Notes: generated from the sequence alone by a model not told the origin. Positions 24,105 through 33,373 are shown, counted from the stretch's first letter. The stretch: DNA of 64,000 nt from Calothrix brevissima NIES-22 (GCF_002367995.1 NZ_AP018207.1:4587083-4651082), one strand, 5' to 3'. Numbers and translations: made by a program.

Positions 24105-27100
24105 ATGCTCAATTCCATTGTTAAATGGTCGATCGCACAAAGGTGGCTAATCGTTATTGCCTCTATAATCATCAGTCTGTGGGGATTGCGCGTGATAACG
24201 CAAATGCCCCTGGATGTATTTCCTGCCTTTGCTCCACCGCAAGTAGAAATTCAAGTCGAAGCTTCCGGTTTAGCACCAGAAGAAATCGAGTCCTTGGTAA
24301 CTCGCCCAATTGAAAGTGCGATTAATGGCACACCTGGATTGGAATCTCTTCGCTCTTCATCTGCCATTGGGATTTCTGCCATTAAAACTGTCTTTAGCTG
24401 GGACACTGATATATACCGTGCGCGTCAACTAGTGACAGAACGATTGCAAGGGGTGAAACTACCACAAGGAGTTGAGCAGCCGGAAATCTTGCCTGTTAAC
24501 TCGCCCTTGGGATGGGCAGTTAAGTACGCTTTCTCCTCCCAAACCACCGACATGATGGAGGTATGGCGTGTTGTCAACTGGGATGTAAAAAATCGGTTGC
24601 TGGCTGTACCAGGGGTGAGTAACGTATTTCTCTACGGAGGCGATGAGCGACAGTATCAAGTGTTGGTAGATCCAGACAAGCTCAAAGCTTATAATGTCTC
24701 CCTGCCAGAAGTCACCCAAGCAGTGCAGAATGCTAATGTCAATGTGCCAGGGGGATTTTTGATTACTCCTGACCAAGAAACACTGATTCGGGGAATTGGA
24801 CGGATCGAGTCAATTGATAAGCTCAAGCGTTCGGTTATCAAGGCGACTAAAGGAACACCCATATTACTGGAACAAGTAGCAGAGGTCAAAATTGGCCCAG
24901 GACTAAGACGAGGAGATGGACTATTTCAGGGCAAACGAGCAGTCATCTTAACTGTCTCTAAGCAGCCTGCCGCAGATACACCGACTGTAGTCAAAGCTGT
25001 GGAAGCAGCAATGGAGGAGATTAAGCCAGGACTACCACCGGATGTCAAGGTTACTAAAACATTTGACCAAGATTTATTTATCGAAGCTTCGGTGAAAAAT
25101 GTTGAGGAAGCCTTACGCGACGGTATCATTATCGTCTCAGTCATCCTAATTATCTTTTTGATGAACTGGCGCACGGTAATTATTAGTCTAAGTGCCTTAC
25201 CTCTGTCCTTACTGTTAGGCATGATTATTCTGAGTTGGACTGGACAGGGTATCAACACAATGACCTTGGGTGGACTAGTGGTTGCCATTGGTTCTGTGGT
25301 AGATGATGCGATCGTTGATATGGAAAACGTCTACCGCCGATTGCGGGAAAACCAGATAGCAGGCAACCCGAAAAATCCTTTACAAGTCGTGTTTGACGGC
25401 TCAGTCGAGGTGCGTGTTAGTGTTCTATTTTCTACAGTAATTATCGGCGTAGTCTTTGCACCGATTTTCGTCCTGTCTGGGGTAGAAGGTCGTATTTTCA
25501 CACCGATGGGAATGGCGTATTTGCTATCGATTTTGGCTTCTACCTTAGTTGCATTGACACTGACTCCAGCATTATGTGCCTTACTGCTGGCAAATCGCCG
25601 TTTACCGAGTACAGAAACTTGGTTAGAGCGCAAAGCACATCAATTTTATCGTCCGGGGCTAAAGTTCTCAATTCGTTACCCCAAAGTGGTTTTAGGGTTT
25701 GCGATCGCGGGTTTTGTTGCATCGATGATTATTTTACCAGGGTTAGGAAAAGTCTTCCTACCAGAGTTCCAAGACCGCTCTTTGGTCAATTCAATGGTTC
25801 TCTTACCAGGTGAATCCTTAAATGCAACTGACCAAGCAGCTTTAGCGGTGATGGATGCGCTTAAAAACGATCGCCGCTTCGATTTTATTGCCTTGCGGTC
25901 TGGGTTTGCTCAAGGAGATCCAGAAGTTGCAGGGGTCAACTTTGGCGAATTGGATGTGCAGATTAGTGAAGCCGGAGCGAAGAACCGAGACAAGACTGTT
26001 GCAGCACTCCGTAAAGAGTTTGAAAAACTTCCTGGTGTGGCAACCAACATTGGTGGATTTATCTCACACCGCATAGATGATATTCTTTCAGGCGTAAGGA
26101 GTGCGATCGCTGTTAAAATCTACGGCCCCGAACTCGAACAACTCCGCATCCTTGGAAAACAGGTACAATCCGCCATGAATGGTATTCCCGGCATTGTGGA
26201 TCTGCAACTTGAACCCCAAGTCCCAGTTAAACAAATTCAAATTCAATTTGACCGCGATGCAGCTGCTCGTTATGGGCTAACTGTGGGGGAACTGGCAGAA
26301 ACTATAGAGACTGGACTGAACGGTAAAGCAGTTTCCCAAGTGCTGGAGAAGCAACAAACGTTTAATCTCGTCGTGTGGTTGCAAGAACGCTATCGTAACA
26401 ATTTAGACGTGATTGGTAACTTGCTAGTGGATACACCCAACGGGCAGAAAATTCCCTTATCCCAGGTTGCTAAAGTTGATTATGGCACGGGGCCAAGTAC
26501 TATAAACCGCGAAAATGTTTCTCGGCTGATTGTAGTTTCTGCCAACGTTGCGGGACGGGATTTGGGTTCGGTAATTAAAGATGTACGCGATCGCGTCAAA
26601 CAAATTCAACTTCCTGGAGGCTACTATGTCCAATTTGGCGGTCAGTTTCAGGCACAGGAACAAGCAACGCAGATATTGATTATTGCAGGTGCGGTTGCCT
26701 TTGCTGTAATTTCAGTACTGATTTACTTTGCTATCAAATCAATTCCCGCCACCGTGATGATTCTGGTTAACCTACCACTAGCATTAATTGGTGGTGTGAT
26801 CTCCGTCGCCTTAAGTGGTGGTATTATTTCCGTTGCTTCTATGGTTGGTTTTATCACTTTATTTGGTGTAGCTACTCGCAACGGATTACTCTTAGTGGAT
26901 AACTATAACAATCGCCTAGCAGAGGGAATACCACTCAAACAAGTAATTGTTGATGGTTCGATGGAAAGATTAGTAGCGATTCTCCTGACAGCACTTTCGT
27001 CAGCACTAGGTATGGTTCCCTTAGTAATTGGTTCTGGTGCAGGTAAAGAAATTTTGCAACCTTTGGCTGTGGTAGTGTTAGGTGGATTGTTTACTTCCAC

Positions 27101-27215
27101 TGCCTTAACACTATTAGTTTTACCGGCTTTATATTCTTTATTTGGGAAATTTTTAGTTCCAAAAAAGACTACAAGAATGTATGATATTCAAGTTAATCAA
27201 GAGTCAATTGTATGA
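24105..27215 (+). CDS. Second CusA/CzcA-type RND pump, without own adaptor
   Basis: The product has 1036 residues from the ATG at 24105 (a TTG 12 bp upstream also opens the frame). It shares long identical blocks with the first pump, including MPLDVFP-FAPPQVEIQ, AIVD-ENVYR and LFGVATRNGLLLVDNY, and retains all landmarks of a heavy-metal RND protein. No adaptor or outer-membrane gene is beside it, so it may use the CusB-type adaptor at 16709 or serve a different ion. It has its own TTTCAT operator and is followed by a small metal-associated lipoprotein gene. Higher use of G and C at third positions than the first copy (for example GGC, CTG, ACC) hints at separate histories rather than a recent duplication. 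Confidence 0.92.
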   Translation: MLNSIVKWSIAQRWLIVIASIIISLWGLRVITQMPLDVFPAFAPPQVEIQVEASGLAPEEIESLVTRPIESAINGTPGLESLRSSSAIGISAIKTVFSWDTDIYRARQLVTERLQGVKLPQGVEQPEILPVNSPLGWAVKYAFSSQTTDMMEVWRVVNWDVKNRLLAVPGVSNVFLYGGDERQYQVLVDPDKLKAYNVSLPEVTQAVQNANVNVPGGFLITPDQETLIRGIGRIESIDKLKRSVIKATKGTPILLEQVAEVKIGPGLRRGDGLFQGKRAVILTVSKQPAADTPTVVKAVEAAMEEIKPGLPPDVKVTKTFDQDLFIEASVKNVEEALRDGIIIVSVILIIFLMNWRTVIISLSALPLSLLLGMIILSWTGQGINTMTLGGLVVAIGSVVDDAIVDMENVYRRLRENQIAGNPKNPLQVVFDGSVEVRVSVLFSTVIIGVVFAPIFVLSGVEGRIFTPMGMAYLLSILASTLVALTLTPALCALLLANRRLPSTETWLERKAHQFYRPGLKFSIRYPKVVLGFAIAGFVASMIILPGLGKVFLPEFQDRSLVNSMVLLPGESLNATDQAALAVMDALKNDRRFDFIALRSGFAQGDPEVAGVNFGELDVQISEAGAKNRDKTVAALRKEFEKLPGVATNIGGFISHRIDDILSGVRSAIAVKIYGPELEQLRILGKQVQSAMNGIPGIVDLQLEPQVPVKQIQIQFDRDAAARYGLTVGELAETIETGLNGKAVSQVLEKQQTFNLVVWLQERYRNNLDVIGNLLVDTPNGQKIPLSQVAKVDYGTGPSTINRENVSRLIVVSANVAGRDLGSVIKDVRDRVKQIQLPGGYYVQFGGQFQAQEQATQILIIAGAVAFAVISVLIYFAIKSIPATVMILVNLPLALIGGVISVALSGGIISVASMVGFITLFGVATRNGLLLVDNYNNRLAEGIPLKQVIVDGSMERLVAILLTALSSALGMVPLVIGSGAGKEILQPLAVVVLGGLFTSTALTLLVLPALYSLFGKFLVPKKTTRMYDIQVNQESIV

Positions 27216-27363
27216 AAAAAAAATGTTGTTTTTTATCTCGTATCAGTTAATACTTTAGTAAATTTTAAAAATTAAATGTGAGGAACTAAAGTTTTTGCAA
27301 AGACTAGGTTGCCATAGAAACATTATCTCAATTAACAATGCATTTTTGATGAGGAATAAATCA

Positions 27364-27858
27364 ATGAAATCACTTAAATCTGGCTTGATTATTTTTGGGA
27401 GTGTGGGGCTACTATTTTTAGGAGCTTGCAGTAACGATAATCAAGCAGCTAATACAGAAAATAGTCCAGCTGCTTCGACCTCAAGCGCCCAAAACCCATC
27501 TGTTTCAGCTTCACCTGCTACTAAAACAGATAGCAAGCATGGTGCATCTCATGGAGGTCAGGTTGTAGAGACAGGAAGTTATCACCTAGAATTTGTTCCT
27601 GAGAAAGAAACAAGCGCAACTCACATGGATTTATACTTACTAAAAGGTGACAATCACCAAACAGTACCTGATGCAAAAGTAACGGCCCAAGTTCAGCTAC
27701 CTGATGGAAAACAAAAGACAGTTCCTCTAACTTACGATGCTAATGATAAACACTATACGGCTGTGCTGTCTGAAAAAGCAACTGGTCAGTATCAGGTAAA
27801 AATTACTGCGGATATTAAAGGTGAAAAAGCAAACGGGCGTTTTAACTTCAATCGTTAA
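27364..27858 (+). CDS. Small YtkA/FixH-like lipoprotein of the metal island
   Basis: The product has 164 residues from the ATG at 27364; the frame is open 69 bp further upstream from a TTG, but the lipoprotein signal starts at the ATG (LLFLGACSND, lipobox LGAC). A Ser/Ala/Pro linker follows, then KHGASHGGQVVETG and a beta-sandwich (HMDLYLLKGDNHQTVPDAKV, VQLPDGKQKTVPLTYD, GQYQVKITADIKGE). This resembles YtkA/FixH-type domains found beside copper pumps. His residues near the start of the domain may bind metal. It lies 150 bp after the second RND pump, in the same direction, and is probably co-expressed. Confidence 0.7.
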   Translation: MKSLKSGLIIFGSVGLLFLGACSNDNQAANTENSPAASTSSAQNPSVSASPATKTDSKHGASHGGQVVETGSYHLEFVPEKETSATHMDLYLLKGDNHQTVPDAKVTAQVQLPDGKQKTVPLTYDANDKHYTAVLSEKATGQYQVKITADIKGEKANGRFNFNR

Positions 27859-28174
27859 CTCATGCTGCTAGTAAAGTCATCAAAACTAGAATAGTATTTA
27901 AATTAGGCAAAGCTTGAGCGTTATTCAATACGTCTTACTTGAAATTGGCTCATTCTTTGCCTAAGTTTTAAGTTATAAATTATCGGACATTTAAATTGCA
28001 CTAAGGGCATTACCTTAAGAAGTTTTAGGAATACACTATTTCAGCTTATTAAAGAAGCTAGAGAAGCATACCGTTTCACTTTAAGGTTGATACATTTAGG
28101 CAAGCAGGGGAGTAGAGAAGCAGAGGGGTAGAGGAGAAATTATTTATATCTTTTATTTGGTAAATGGTATCAGT
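27859..28174. other. Intergenic stretch, purine-rich tract
   Basis: No gene is supported. The stretch holds a purine-rich run (AGGGGAGTAGAGAAGCAGAG near 28105) of a kind common between Nostoc-type genes, and the likely ribosome binding region of the methyltransferase gene. Confidence 0.4.
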
Positions 28175-28795
28175 ATGAACGAAACTAAAGTTAGTAAGCA
28201 GTACGATCGGTTAGCGGCAATTTACGATCAACGCTGGAGTAATTACGTTGCGAATACGTTGTCGTTTCTCAAAAACTGGGCGCAGATATCTTCATCAGAT
28301 GTTGTGCTGGATATCGCTTGTGGGACAGGGGAGTTTGAGCGGCTGATTCTAACTGAGCAACCGATGCAGCAGATGGTCGGAGTAGACATTTCAGACAAGA
28401 TGCTACTTGTGGCTAAACAAAAATTTTGTAACTATCCCAATGTCTCATTTTACAACGCGTCAGTCTTAGCATTACCCTTTGCAAATAACAGTTTCGATGT
28501 GGTCGTATCTGCTAGTTCGTTTCACTATTTTGATGACCCTGACGCTGCATTAGCAGAAATGAAAAGGGTTCTGAAGCCGGATGGGAAATTAGTGATTTTA
28601 GATTGGTGCAGAGATTATTTAGTATGTCAAATATGCGACATAATACTGAAAATTTTTGATCCAGTATACAAGCAGTGTTACTCTCAAGCTAAATTTCATG
28701 AGCTACTTACATCCGCAGGTTTTAATATTTGTCGTGCTACTAAGGTTCGTTTTGGATTGATATGGGGATTGATGGTAGCAACAGCTAGTCGCTGA
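28175..28795 (+). CDS. Class I SAM-dependent methyltransferase (UbiE/Methyltransf_11 type)
   Basis: The product has 206 residues from the ATG at 28175 (an upstream TTG is less likely). Motif I is VLDIACGTGEFE (about 44-55), followed by VGVDISDKML, then the ALPFANNSFDVVVSASSFHY region and MKRVLKPDGKLVILD, the full set of a small-molecule methyltransferase. The substrate cannot be told from sequence. Its position between metal-efflux genes and an MFS transporter may point to methylation of a metalloid or a metal-binding metabolite, but the three Cys needed for an ArsM-type enzyme are not evident. Confidence 0.82.
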   Translation: MNETKVSKQYDRLAAIYDQRWSNYVANTLSFLKNWAQISSSDVVLDIACGTGEFERLILTEQPMQQMVGVDISDKMLLVAKQKFCNYPNVSFYNASVLALPFANNSFDVVVSASSFHYFDDPDAALAEMKRVLKPDGKLVILDWCRDYLVCQICDIILKIFDPVYKQCYSQAKFHELLTSAGFNICRATKVRFGLIWGLMVATASR

Positions 28796-28960
28796 ATCAC
28801 AAGTTTTACTTATTCGAGAACGAGCGCTTGTAAGCTGTTGCGTTTTTATTTTAGGGTAATGCTAGAAAAGCAGCCAATCAATAAACAATTAATGTTAGAC
28901 GATTATAGAAATCACACTAAAAACTGTTTGAGCTAAATTAGGATTCAGCCTTTATCTACA

Positions 28961-30133
28961 ATGACAAATATCAAAAGCCTTTTTAAAACCCCAGCTTTCA
29001 AGTTTGTAATTTTACTCGGCTTTGTTAGCTTATGTGCTGATGCAACCTATGAAGGGGCGCGTAGCATCACGGGAGCTTATCTTGGAGTTTTGGGTGCTAG
29101 TGGCACTGTGGTAGGGCTGGTAGCGGGTTTAGGGGAGTTAATTGGCTATGGTTTTCGCCTAGTTATTGGTTATCTCAGTGACCAGACGCGAAAATACTGG
29201 GGAATTACCACATTCGGTTATTTTATCAATACAGCAGTTGTACCGCTTTTAGCTTTAGCTGGACGCTGGGAAGTCGCAGCAGCTTTGATGATTGCTGAAC
29301 GCACAGGTAAAGCGATTCGCACCCCACCGCGAGATGTGCTACTTTCCCATGCTGCTAGTCAAGTTGGCAGGGGTTTTGGTTTTGGCTTGCATGAGGCGAT
29401 GGATCAGATTGGTGCTGTGATAGGGCCACTGGCTGTAGCAGCAGTGCTTTATTTACAAGGAGGGTATCGGAGTGGCTTTGCGGTTTTGATTGTGCCAGCA
29501 GTTTTAGGGTTAATTGTGCTTTTGATCGGACAACGGCTTTACCCAAATCCCCGTGATTTTGAAGCACACACAGCAACACTCAAAGGAGAGGGATTACCGC
29601 GAGTCTTTTGGATTTATCTTAGTGCCGTAGCCTTAATTGCTGCGGGTTATGCAGATTTTCCTCTAATTGCCTACCACTTGCAGAAAGGAGCGATCGCTTC
29701 CTCTAATACAATTCCTTTGCTTTATGCGGTCGCTATGGGAGTTGATGCTATAGCTGCACTAATATTTGGGCGACTGTTTGACCGTAGGGGGATTTCTATC
29801 CTCATTGTTGCGGTTTTGATGTCATGTTTATTTCCCCCGTTGGCTTTTTTAGGTAACAGTAATCTTGCCCTTTTGGGAATGATTTTGTGGGGTGTAGGGA
29901 TGGGGGCGCAAGAATCAATTATGAAAGCTGCGGTTGCGGGAATGGTGCCGATGGACAAACGTGCTAGTGCTTATGGGATTTTTAGTGCAGGCTATGGCTT
30001 ATCTTGGTTTTTAGGTAGTGCCTTTATGGGAATTCTTTACGATCGCTCTGTTGGCTCCTTAGTTGTCTTTTCAGTCATTATCCAAGTTGCAGCAATTCCT
30101 ATTTTTTGGCAAGTAAGAAAGCACAACATTTGA
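28961..30133 (+). CDS. MFS transporter
   Basis: The product has 390 residues with about 11-12 hydrophobic helices, typical of a major facilitator. The first helix region (FVSLCADATYEGARSITGAY) with Asp and Glu is characteristic of a small cyanobacterial/proteobacterial MFS group, and the cytoplasmic loop signature GYLSDQTRKYWG is present. A conserved AERTGKAIRTPPRDVLLS follows helix 4. The ion or compound moved is unknown; the setting suggests metal or metalloid efflux. It is 165 bp from the methyltransferase gene and in the same direction. Confidence 0.85.
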   Translation: MTNIKSLFKTPAFKFVILLGFVSLCADATYEGARSITGAYLGVLGASGTVVGLVAGLGELIGYGFRLVIGYLSDQTRKYWGITTFGYFINTAVVPLLALAGRWEVAAALMIAERTGKAIRTPPRDVLLSHAASQVGRGFGFGLHEAMDQIGAVIGPLAVAAVLYLQGGYRSGFAVLIVPAVLGLIVLLIGQRLYPNPRDFEAHTATLKGEGLPRVFWIYLSAVALIAAGYADFPLIAYHLQKGAIASSNTIPLLYAVAMGVDAIAALIFGRLFDRRGISILIVAVLMSCLFPPLAFLGNSNLALLGMILWGVGMGAQESIMKAAVAGMVPMDKRASAYGIFSAGYGLSWFLGSAFMGILYDRSVGSLVVFSVIIQVAAIPIFWQVRKHNI

Positions 30134-30379
30134 GATGACTTAGAAAGGCTTGAACTTTTAGAGTGTTAGGTTAAGAGTAGCAAAATGCATTTTGCCGCTA
30201 TGCATCGTCTGTACCTTGAATCTAAAGCTGAATTATTAGTTTCAAAGGTAAAGTTTATTATTACTTTACTAGTGGACTTCTACCACACCACGAAACATAT
30301 TCATTGCGATATTGTTCAACTTAGTTAGCGATCGCGTTTCTTTACCATACTCGCAGATACTACACATAAGCATCAGCAA

Positions 30380-30455
30380 GGGCGATCGCGGTCACGCAAG
30401 CATTCTAAACAGGCTTCAATGCAACTTTCAAGAGTAGATTTGTAGTTGTAGTCAT
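30380..30455 (-). pseudogene. csp: Frameshifted remnant of a second csp gene
   Basis: The minus strand from the ATG at 30455 starts MTTTT like the intact copper-storage gene (MTTAQ). After a frameshift it continues LESCIEACLECLRD, parallel to LETCIEACFDCLRD of the intact protein. Little of the rest survives. The upstream DNA also resembles the csp upstream region, so this was a whole duplicated locus, later cut off from its promoter by the ISKra4-type element. Confidence 0.7.
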
Positions 30456-30654
30456 AATTTTCTCCCTAGCTAAATAAGTGAATTAGTTATGAAGCTGTAG
30501 TTATGCTTCTTATAATTCACGCTAGGCAATTATTGATATAAGAGCATCTAATCTACCTAATGATACGATGCTAATTTCGGGAGCATCCACTTTTGGAAGA
30601 TATACAATTTCTGGGAAAATATAACAATAGAGAAAAAAGTGTGCATCAGCAAGT

Positions 30655-30846
30655 ATGAACCAAGAGAAACAAGAACGAATCAAAGCCTGCTTAGAAGAAT
30701 TGTCAAAACTGCTGTATGAAGAAGCAGAAAAAAGTAAGCTGACAGACCTCGAAGGTATAGAAAAAACAGTTCGGAGTCAAGTATTAGAACTAGTCAGCCC
30801 AGAAATAGCCCTTTTTTTATCGAACAAAAAACTGGAACAAAAGTAG
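30655..30846 (+). CDS. ISKra4-type transposase, first frame (orfA)
   Basis: This is a 63-codon helical N-terminal part (ERIKACLEELSKLLYEEAEK). It ends shortly after a slippery T-TTT-TTA heptamer at 30813-30819. A -1 slip there joins it to the second frame, which is open from about 30810 onward (FFIEQKTGTKVGKTRKIKSL). The functional transposase is therefore probably the frameshifted fusion of about 350 residues. Confidence 0.65.
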   Translation: MNQEKQERIKACLEELSKLLYEEAEKSKLTDLEGIEKTVRSQVLELVSPEIALFLSNKKLEQK

Positions 30847-30872
30847 GTAAAACCAGGAAAATAAAAAGTCTG

Positions 30873-31724
30873 GTGGGAGAACTGACTCTTAAAGCCAAAC
30901 AATTGCAGAGACTGGGTGTAAAGCCAAGAAGTCGATTAAGCCCATTACTTCAAAAGTGCTGTTTGCGACTATCAGCTAATGAGTCATACCAAAAAGCAGA
31001 AATCGAGATTGAGGCATTAACGGGAGTGAAAGTTGGTCACACTACACAACAAAAACTAGTTCTCGAACAAGATTGCTCACTGCCACTTGCAAAACAAGCC
31101 GTGTCAGAAGTCAGTGTAGATGGAGGAAAAGTCCGACTCAGAGGTCAACCAAAAGCAGGCTGTCACTGGCGAGACTATAAAACCGTTCGTCTGCAAGGGA
31201 TTTACTATGGTGCGTTTTTTGATGACAACCAATCATTAGTTGATTATGTGAATAGCCAGCCTCTGATTAACCCGTTAGTCTGCTTGGGAGATGGTCATGA
31301 TGGTGTCTGGAATCTCGTCAAAGAGTTTGGTAAAAGTGAGAATTTTCAGCGTTGGGAAATCTTAGATTGGTATCACCTTAAAGAAAATCTCTATAAAGTT
31401 GGTGGTTCTTTAAAACGGCTTAAAGCTGCACAAACGCTGTTATGGCAAGGTCAGATAGAAGAAACTCAAGCTTTATTTCTTCATTGCCGAGGTAAACAAG
31501 CGAAGAACTTTATTGCTTATCTTGAAAAACATCGCTCTCGTATTGTCAATTATGCCTATTACCAGGCTGAACAACTTTGTTCTATTGGTTCTGGAGCAGT
31601 TGAATCTGCTATTAAACAAATTGGTGCAAGGATTAAGATTTCTGGCGCACAGTGGAATGTTGATAGTGTTAATCACATCCTCTCTATTCGTTGTGCTTAT
31701 CTCAATGGTTTATTAGCTATTTGA
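30873..31724 (+). CDS. ISKra4-type transposase, catalytic frame (orfB)
   Basis: The product has 283 residues counted from a GTG at 30873, but the frame is open further upstream and is probably reached by a -1 frameshift from orfA. Catalytic landmarks of the ISKra4 DDE transposase are visible: SEVSVDGGKVRLRG (first Asp, about residue 83), CLGDGHDGVWN (second Asp, about 140), LDWYHLKENLYKVG, and GSGAVESAIKQIGARIKISG with the Glu. It appears intact. It moves the element bounded at 30579 and 31751. Confidence 0.85.
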   Translation: MGELTLKAKQLQRLGVKPRSRLSPLLQKCCLRLSANESYQKAEIEIEALTGVKVGHTTQQKLVLEQDCSLPLAKQAVSEVSVDGGKVRLRGQPKAGCHWRDYKTVRLQGIYYGAFFDDNQSLVDYVNSQPLINPLVCLGDGHDGVWNLVKEFGKSENFQRWEILDWYHLKENLYKVGGSLKRLKAAQTLLWQGQIEETQALFLHCRGKQAKNFIAYLEKHRSRIVNYAYYQAEQLCSIGSGAVESAIKQIGARIKISGAQWNVDSVNHILSIRCAYLNGLLAI

Positions 31725-31779
31725 GTCTTTCTGCCAAAAGTGGATGCTCCCCTAATTTCTTCCTAATGAATTGCCTAAA

Positions 31780-32018
31780 TTTCATGCTGATTTCATTTAG
31801 GTATGGTAATAACTCTGGATAATAAGTTATAAAAACTTTATTTGTTTACGAAAAAGTGAATACATAGCTTAGAACTGTCTATAGTGTTTGAGTCTTAATT
31901 GCCAAAAACAAAGTGGCGGGGCAATGAGATGGGCTGAAAGCTTATCAAATAGGCTGAATCGACTATTTTTGTAGAAATTTACTAAAAATTTCATCTTAAT
32001 TTCATAGTGACCTGTCAA
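31780..32018 (+). promoter_or_regulatory. Two TTTCAT direct repeats upstream of DUF2808 gene 1
   Basis: TTTCAT pairs at 31780/31791 and 31989/32000, each 11 bp apart; the second is followed by TGTCAA at 32013. The first pair and about 20 bp around it nearly repeat the sequence at 13257-13280, showing that the csp upstream region was duplicated. Confidence 0.7.
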
Positions 32019-32095
32019 GCTGGTTTTGTAAAGGTTCATTCGCTAAGAATAAATCTGCAATCTAGTTGACATAGTTTGTTAATTTAAAACTTGAG

Positions 32096-32575
32096 ATGAA
32101 GAGAACACTGGTTTATGCTGCTGTATGTAGTATGGCTATCGCAGCTCTAATTTGTACTGGCTATGCAAATGCAAAAACGGATAATAATAAGCTTGCTAAT
32201 ATTGAGAATAATTTGCAATCTGCTCCTACTGGTTGGCAACTTGTTAAACAGACATTCCAGCTACACATTCCTAAAAATGGCAAGGCTCTTTCCCAGCTAA
32301 TTATTGACGTTCCATCTACAGTAGCTGTAAGTAATGATATTGATATATTAGATGATAAAGGTCAAAAAATTAAGATTAATTTTTCTGTAAATAGTAGAAG
32401 AATTATTATAAATTTTCCTGAACCAGTTACTTCTAGCACTACTATTTTGAAAATAAGTCTCAACAAAGTACTACAACCAATTCTTAGTTCTACTTCCACC
32501 TATCATCTTTCGGCTAAAGTCGTTGGTAGTGACCTAGAAATTCCTATAGGTGAAGCTCAATTTCCTTCATTTTAA
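32096..32575 (+). CDS. DUF2808 exported protein (copy 1)
   Basis: The product has 159 residues with a cleavable signal peptide (about 1-26, ending ANAKT). The mature part is a beta-rich DUF2808 domain: TFQLHIPKNGKALSQLIIDV, DILDDKGQKI, IIINFPEPV, and a C-terminal AKVVGSDLEIPIGEAQF. DUF2808 proteins are common in cyanobacteria and of unknown function. Two TTTCAT operators precede it and two related genes follow, each with its own operator. This ties the family to the same regulon as the copper genes. Confidence 0.78.
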   Translation: MKRTLVYAAVCSMAIAALICTGYANAKTDNNKLANIENNLQSAPTGWQLVKQTFQLHIPKNGKALSQLIIDVPSTVAVSNDIDILDDKGQKIKINFSVNSRRIIINFPEPVTSSTTILKISLNKVLQPILSSTSTYHLSAKVVGSDLEIPIGEAQFPSF

Positions 32576-32608
32576 TTTATTTGTAGATTTTAATGATAAC
32601 TGCTGAAA

Positions 32609-32638
32609 TTTCATCTTGATTTCATTATGACTTGTCAT
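32609..32638 (+). promoter_or_regulatory. TTTCAT direct repeat upstream of DUF2808 gene 2
   Basis: TTTCAT at 32609 and 32620, then TGTCAT at 32633. TAGATA near 32644 and TAATAT near 32654 are possible -10 boxes. Confidence 0.68.
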
Positions 32639-32734
32639 GCTAGTAGATAGAGGTAATATACCTCTTCAGCAAAAACATCACCAAGAATTTGAACCTGATA
32701 AGGGCAAGGTAACTAGCTACTTCTCTTGATTAAC

Positions 32735-32770
32735 GGCTGTATTAAGGGGGGTAGTTAAATACGGCTTTTT
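32735..32770 (+). terminator. Possible terminator between DUF2808 genes 1 and 2
   Basis: GGCTGTATT near 32735 can pair with AATACGGC near 32758 (one mismatch) across a G-rich loop, followed by TTTTT. It lies downstream of the TTTCAT operator of gene 2, so it may rather be an attenuator in the leader of that gene. Confidence 0.4.
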
Positions 32771-32860
32771 CAAGTTTTGATGTATCTATTAAGAGCAGAT
32801 TCATTTACAAAGAATGAACCTGTAATTTAGCTAACGTATTTAAGAATTTTAGAGATAAAT

Positions 32861-33346
32861 ATGAAGAGTTCATTAATTTATGCTGTTGTATTGGCTCTGA
32901 GTAGTACAGCTATTATTGCTCCTAGCTATGCAAGTGCTAGAACAGATGATAGTAGGGTTCCCCATATTGATGGAAATACACAATTCCCTCCCACGCGCTG
33001 GGGAACTTTTAGACATACTTTCCGGTTACACGTTCCCCAAAATAGTAAAGCTGTTACCCAACTAATTATCAGAGTTCCAGACAATGTAACTGTGAGTAAT
33101 GACGTTAACAATATTGATGTTGTGGATGAAAATGACCATAAGATTAATACTAACGTATCTGTTAACGGTAAAACAATACTACTAGCTTTCCCCGAACCAG
33201 TTGCTCCTAACACTAAATTTGATATTGACCTTAACAAAATAAAAAGACGAAATCTTGGTAATGGTTCTATTTACAGCTTCTCGGCTAAAGAGGTTGGCAT
33301 TGATGCAGAAATTCCTATAGGTGTAGCTTCGTTTCGTCTCTATTAA
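32861..33346 (+). CDS. DUF2808 exported protein (copy 2)
   Basis: The product has 161 residues, with signal peptide (LSSTAIIAPSYASA) and the same domain as copy 1: TFRLHVPQNSKAVTQLIIRV, VDENDHKINTNVSV, LAFPEPVAPNTKFDIDLNK, AKEVGIDAEIPIGVASF. Identity with copy 1 is high along the whole length, so this is a local duplication. It has its own TTTCAT operator about 250 bp upstream. The function is unknown; export to the periplasm or cell surface is likely. Confidence 0.78.
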   Translation: MKSSLIYAVVLALSSTAIIAPSYASARTDDSRVPHIDGNTQFPPTRWGTFRHTFRLHVPQNSKAVTQLIIRVPDNVTVSNDVNNIDVVDENDHKINTNVSVNGKTILLAFPEPVAPNTKFDIDLNKIKRRNLGNGSIYSFSAKEVGIDAEIPIGVASFRLY

Positions 33347-33373
33347 GCTACAAGTTGAGATAGCAACATGATA

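Larger units (their letters stand above)
30579..31751 (+). mobile_element. ISKra4-family insertion sequence with 8-bp target duplication
   Basis: The element has 1173 bp. Perfect 18-bp terminal inverted repeats GGGAGCATCCACTTTTGG (30579-30596) and its complement (31734-31751) bound two overlapping-frame transposase genes. The direct repeat CTAATTTC flanks it on both sides (30571-30578 and 31752-31759). Intact ends and an undecayed target duplication suggest a recent insertion, into the upstream region of the csp remnant. Confidence 0.9.
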
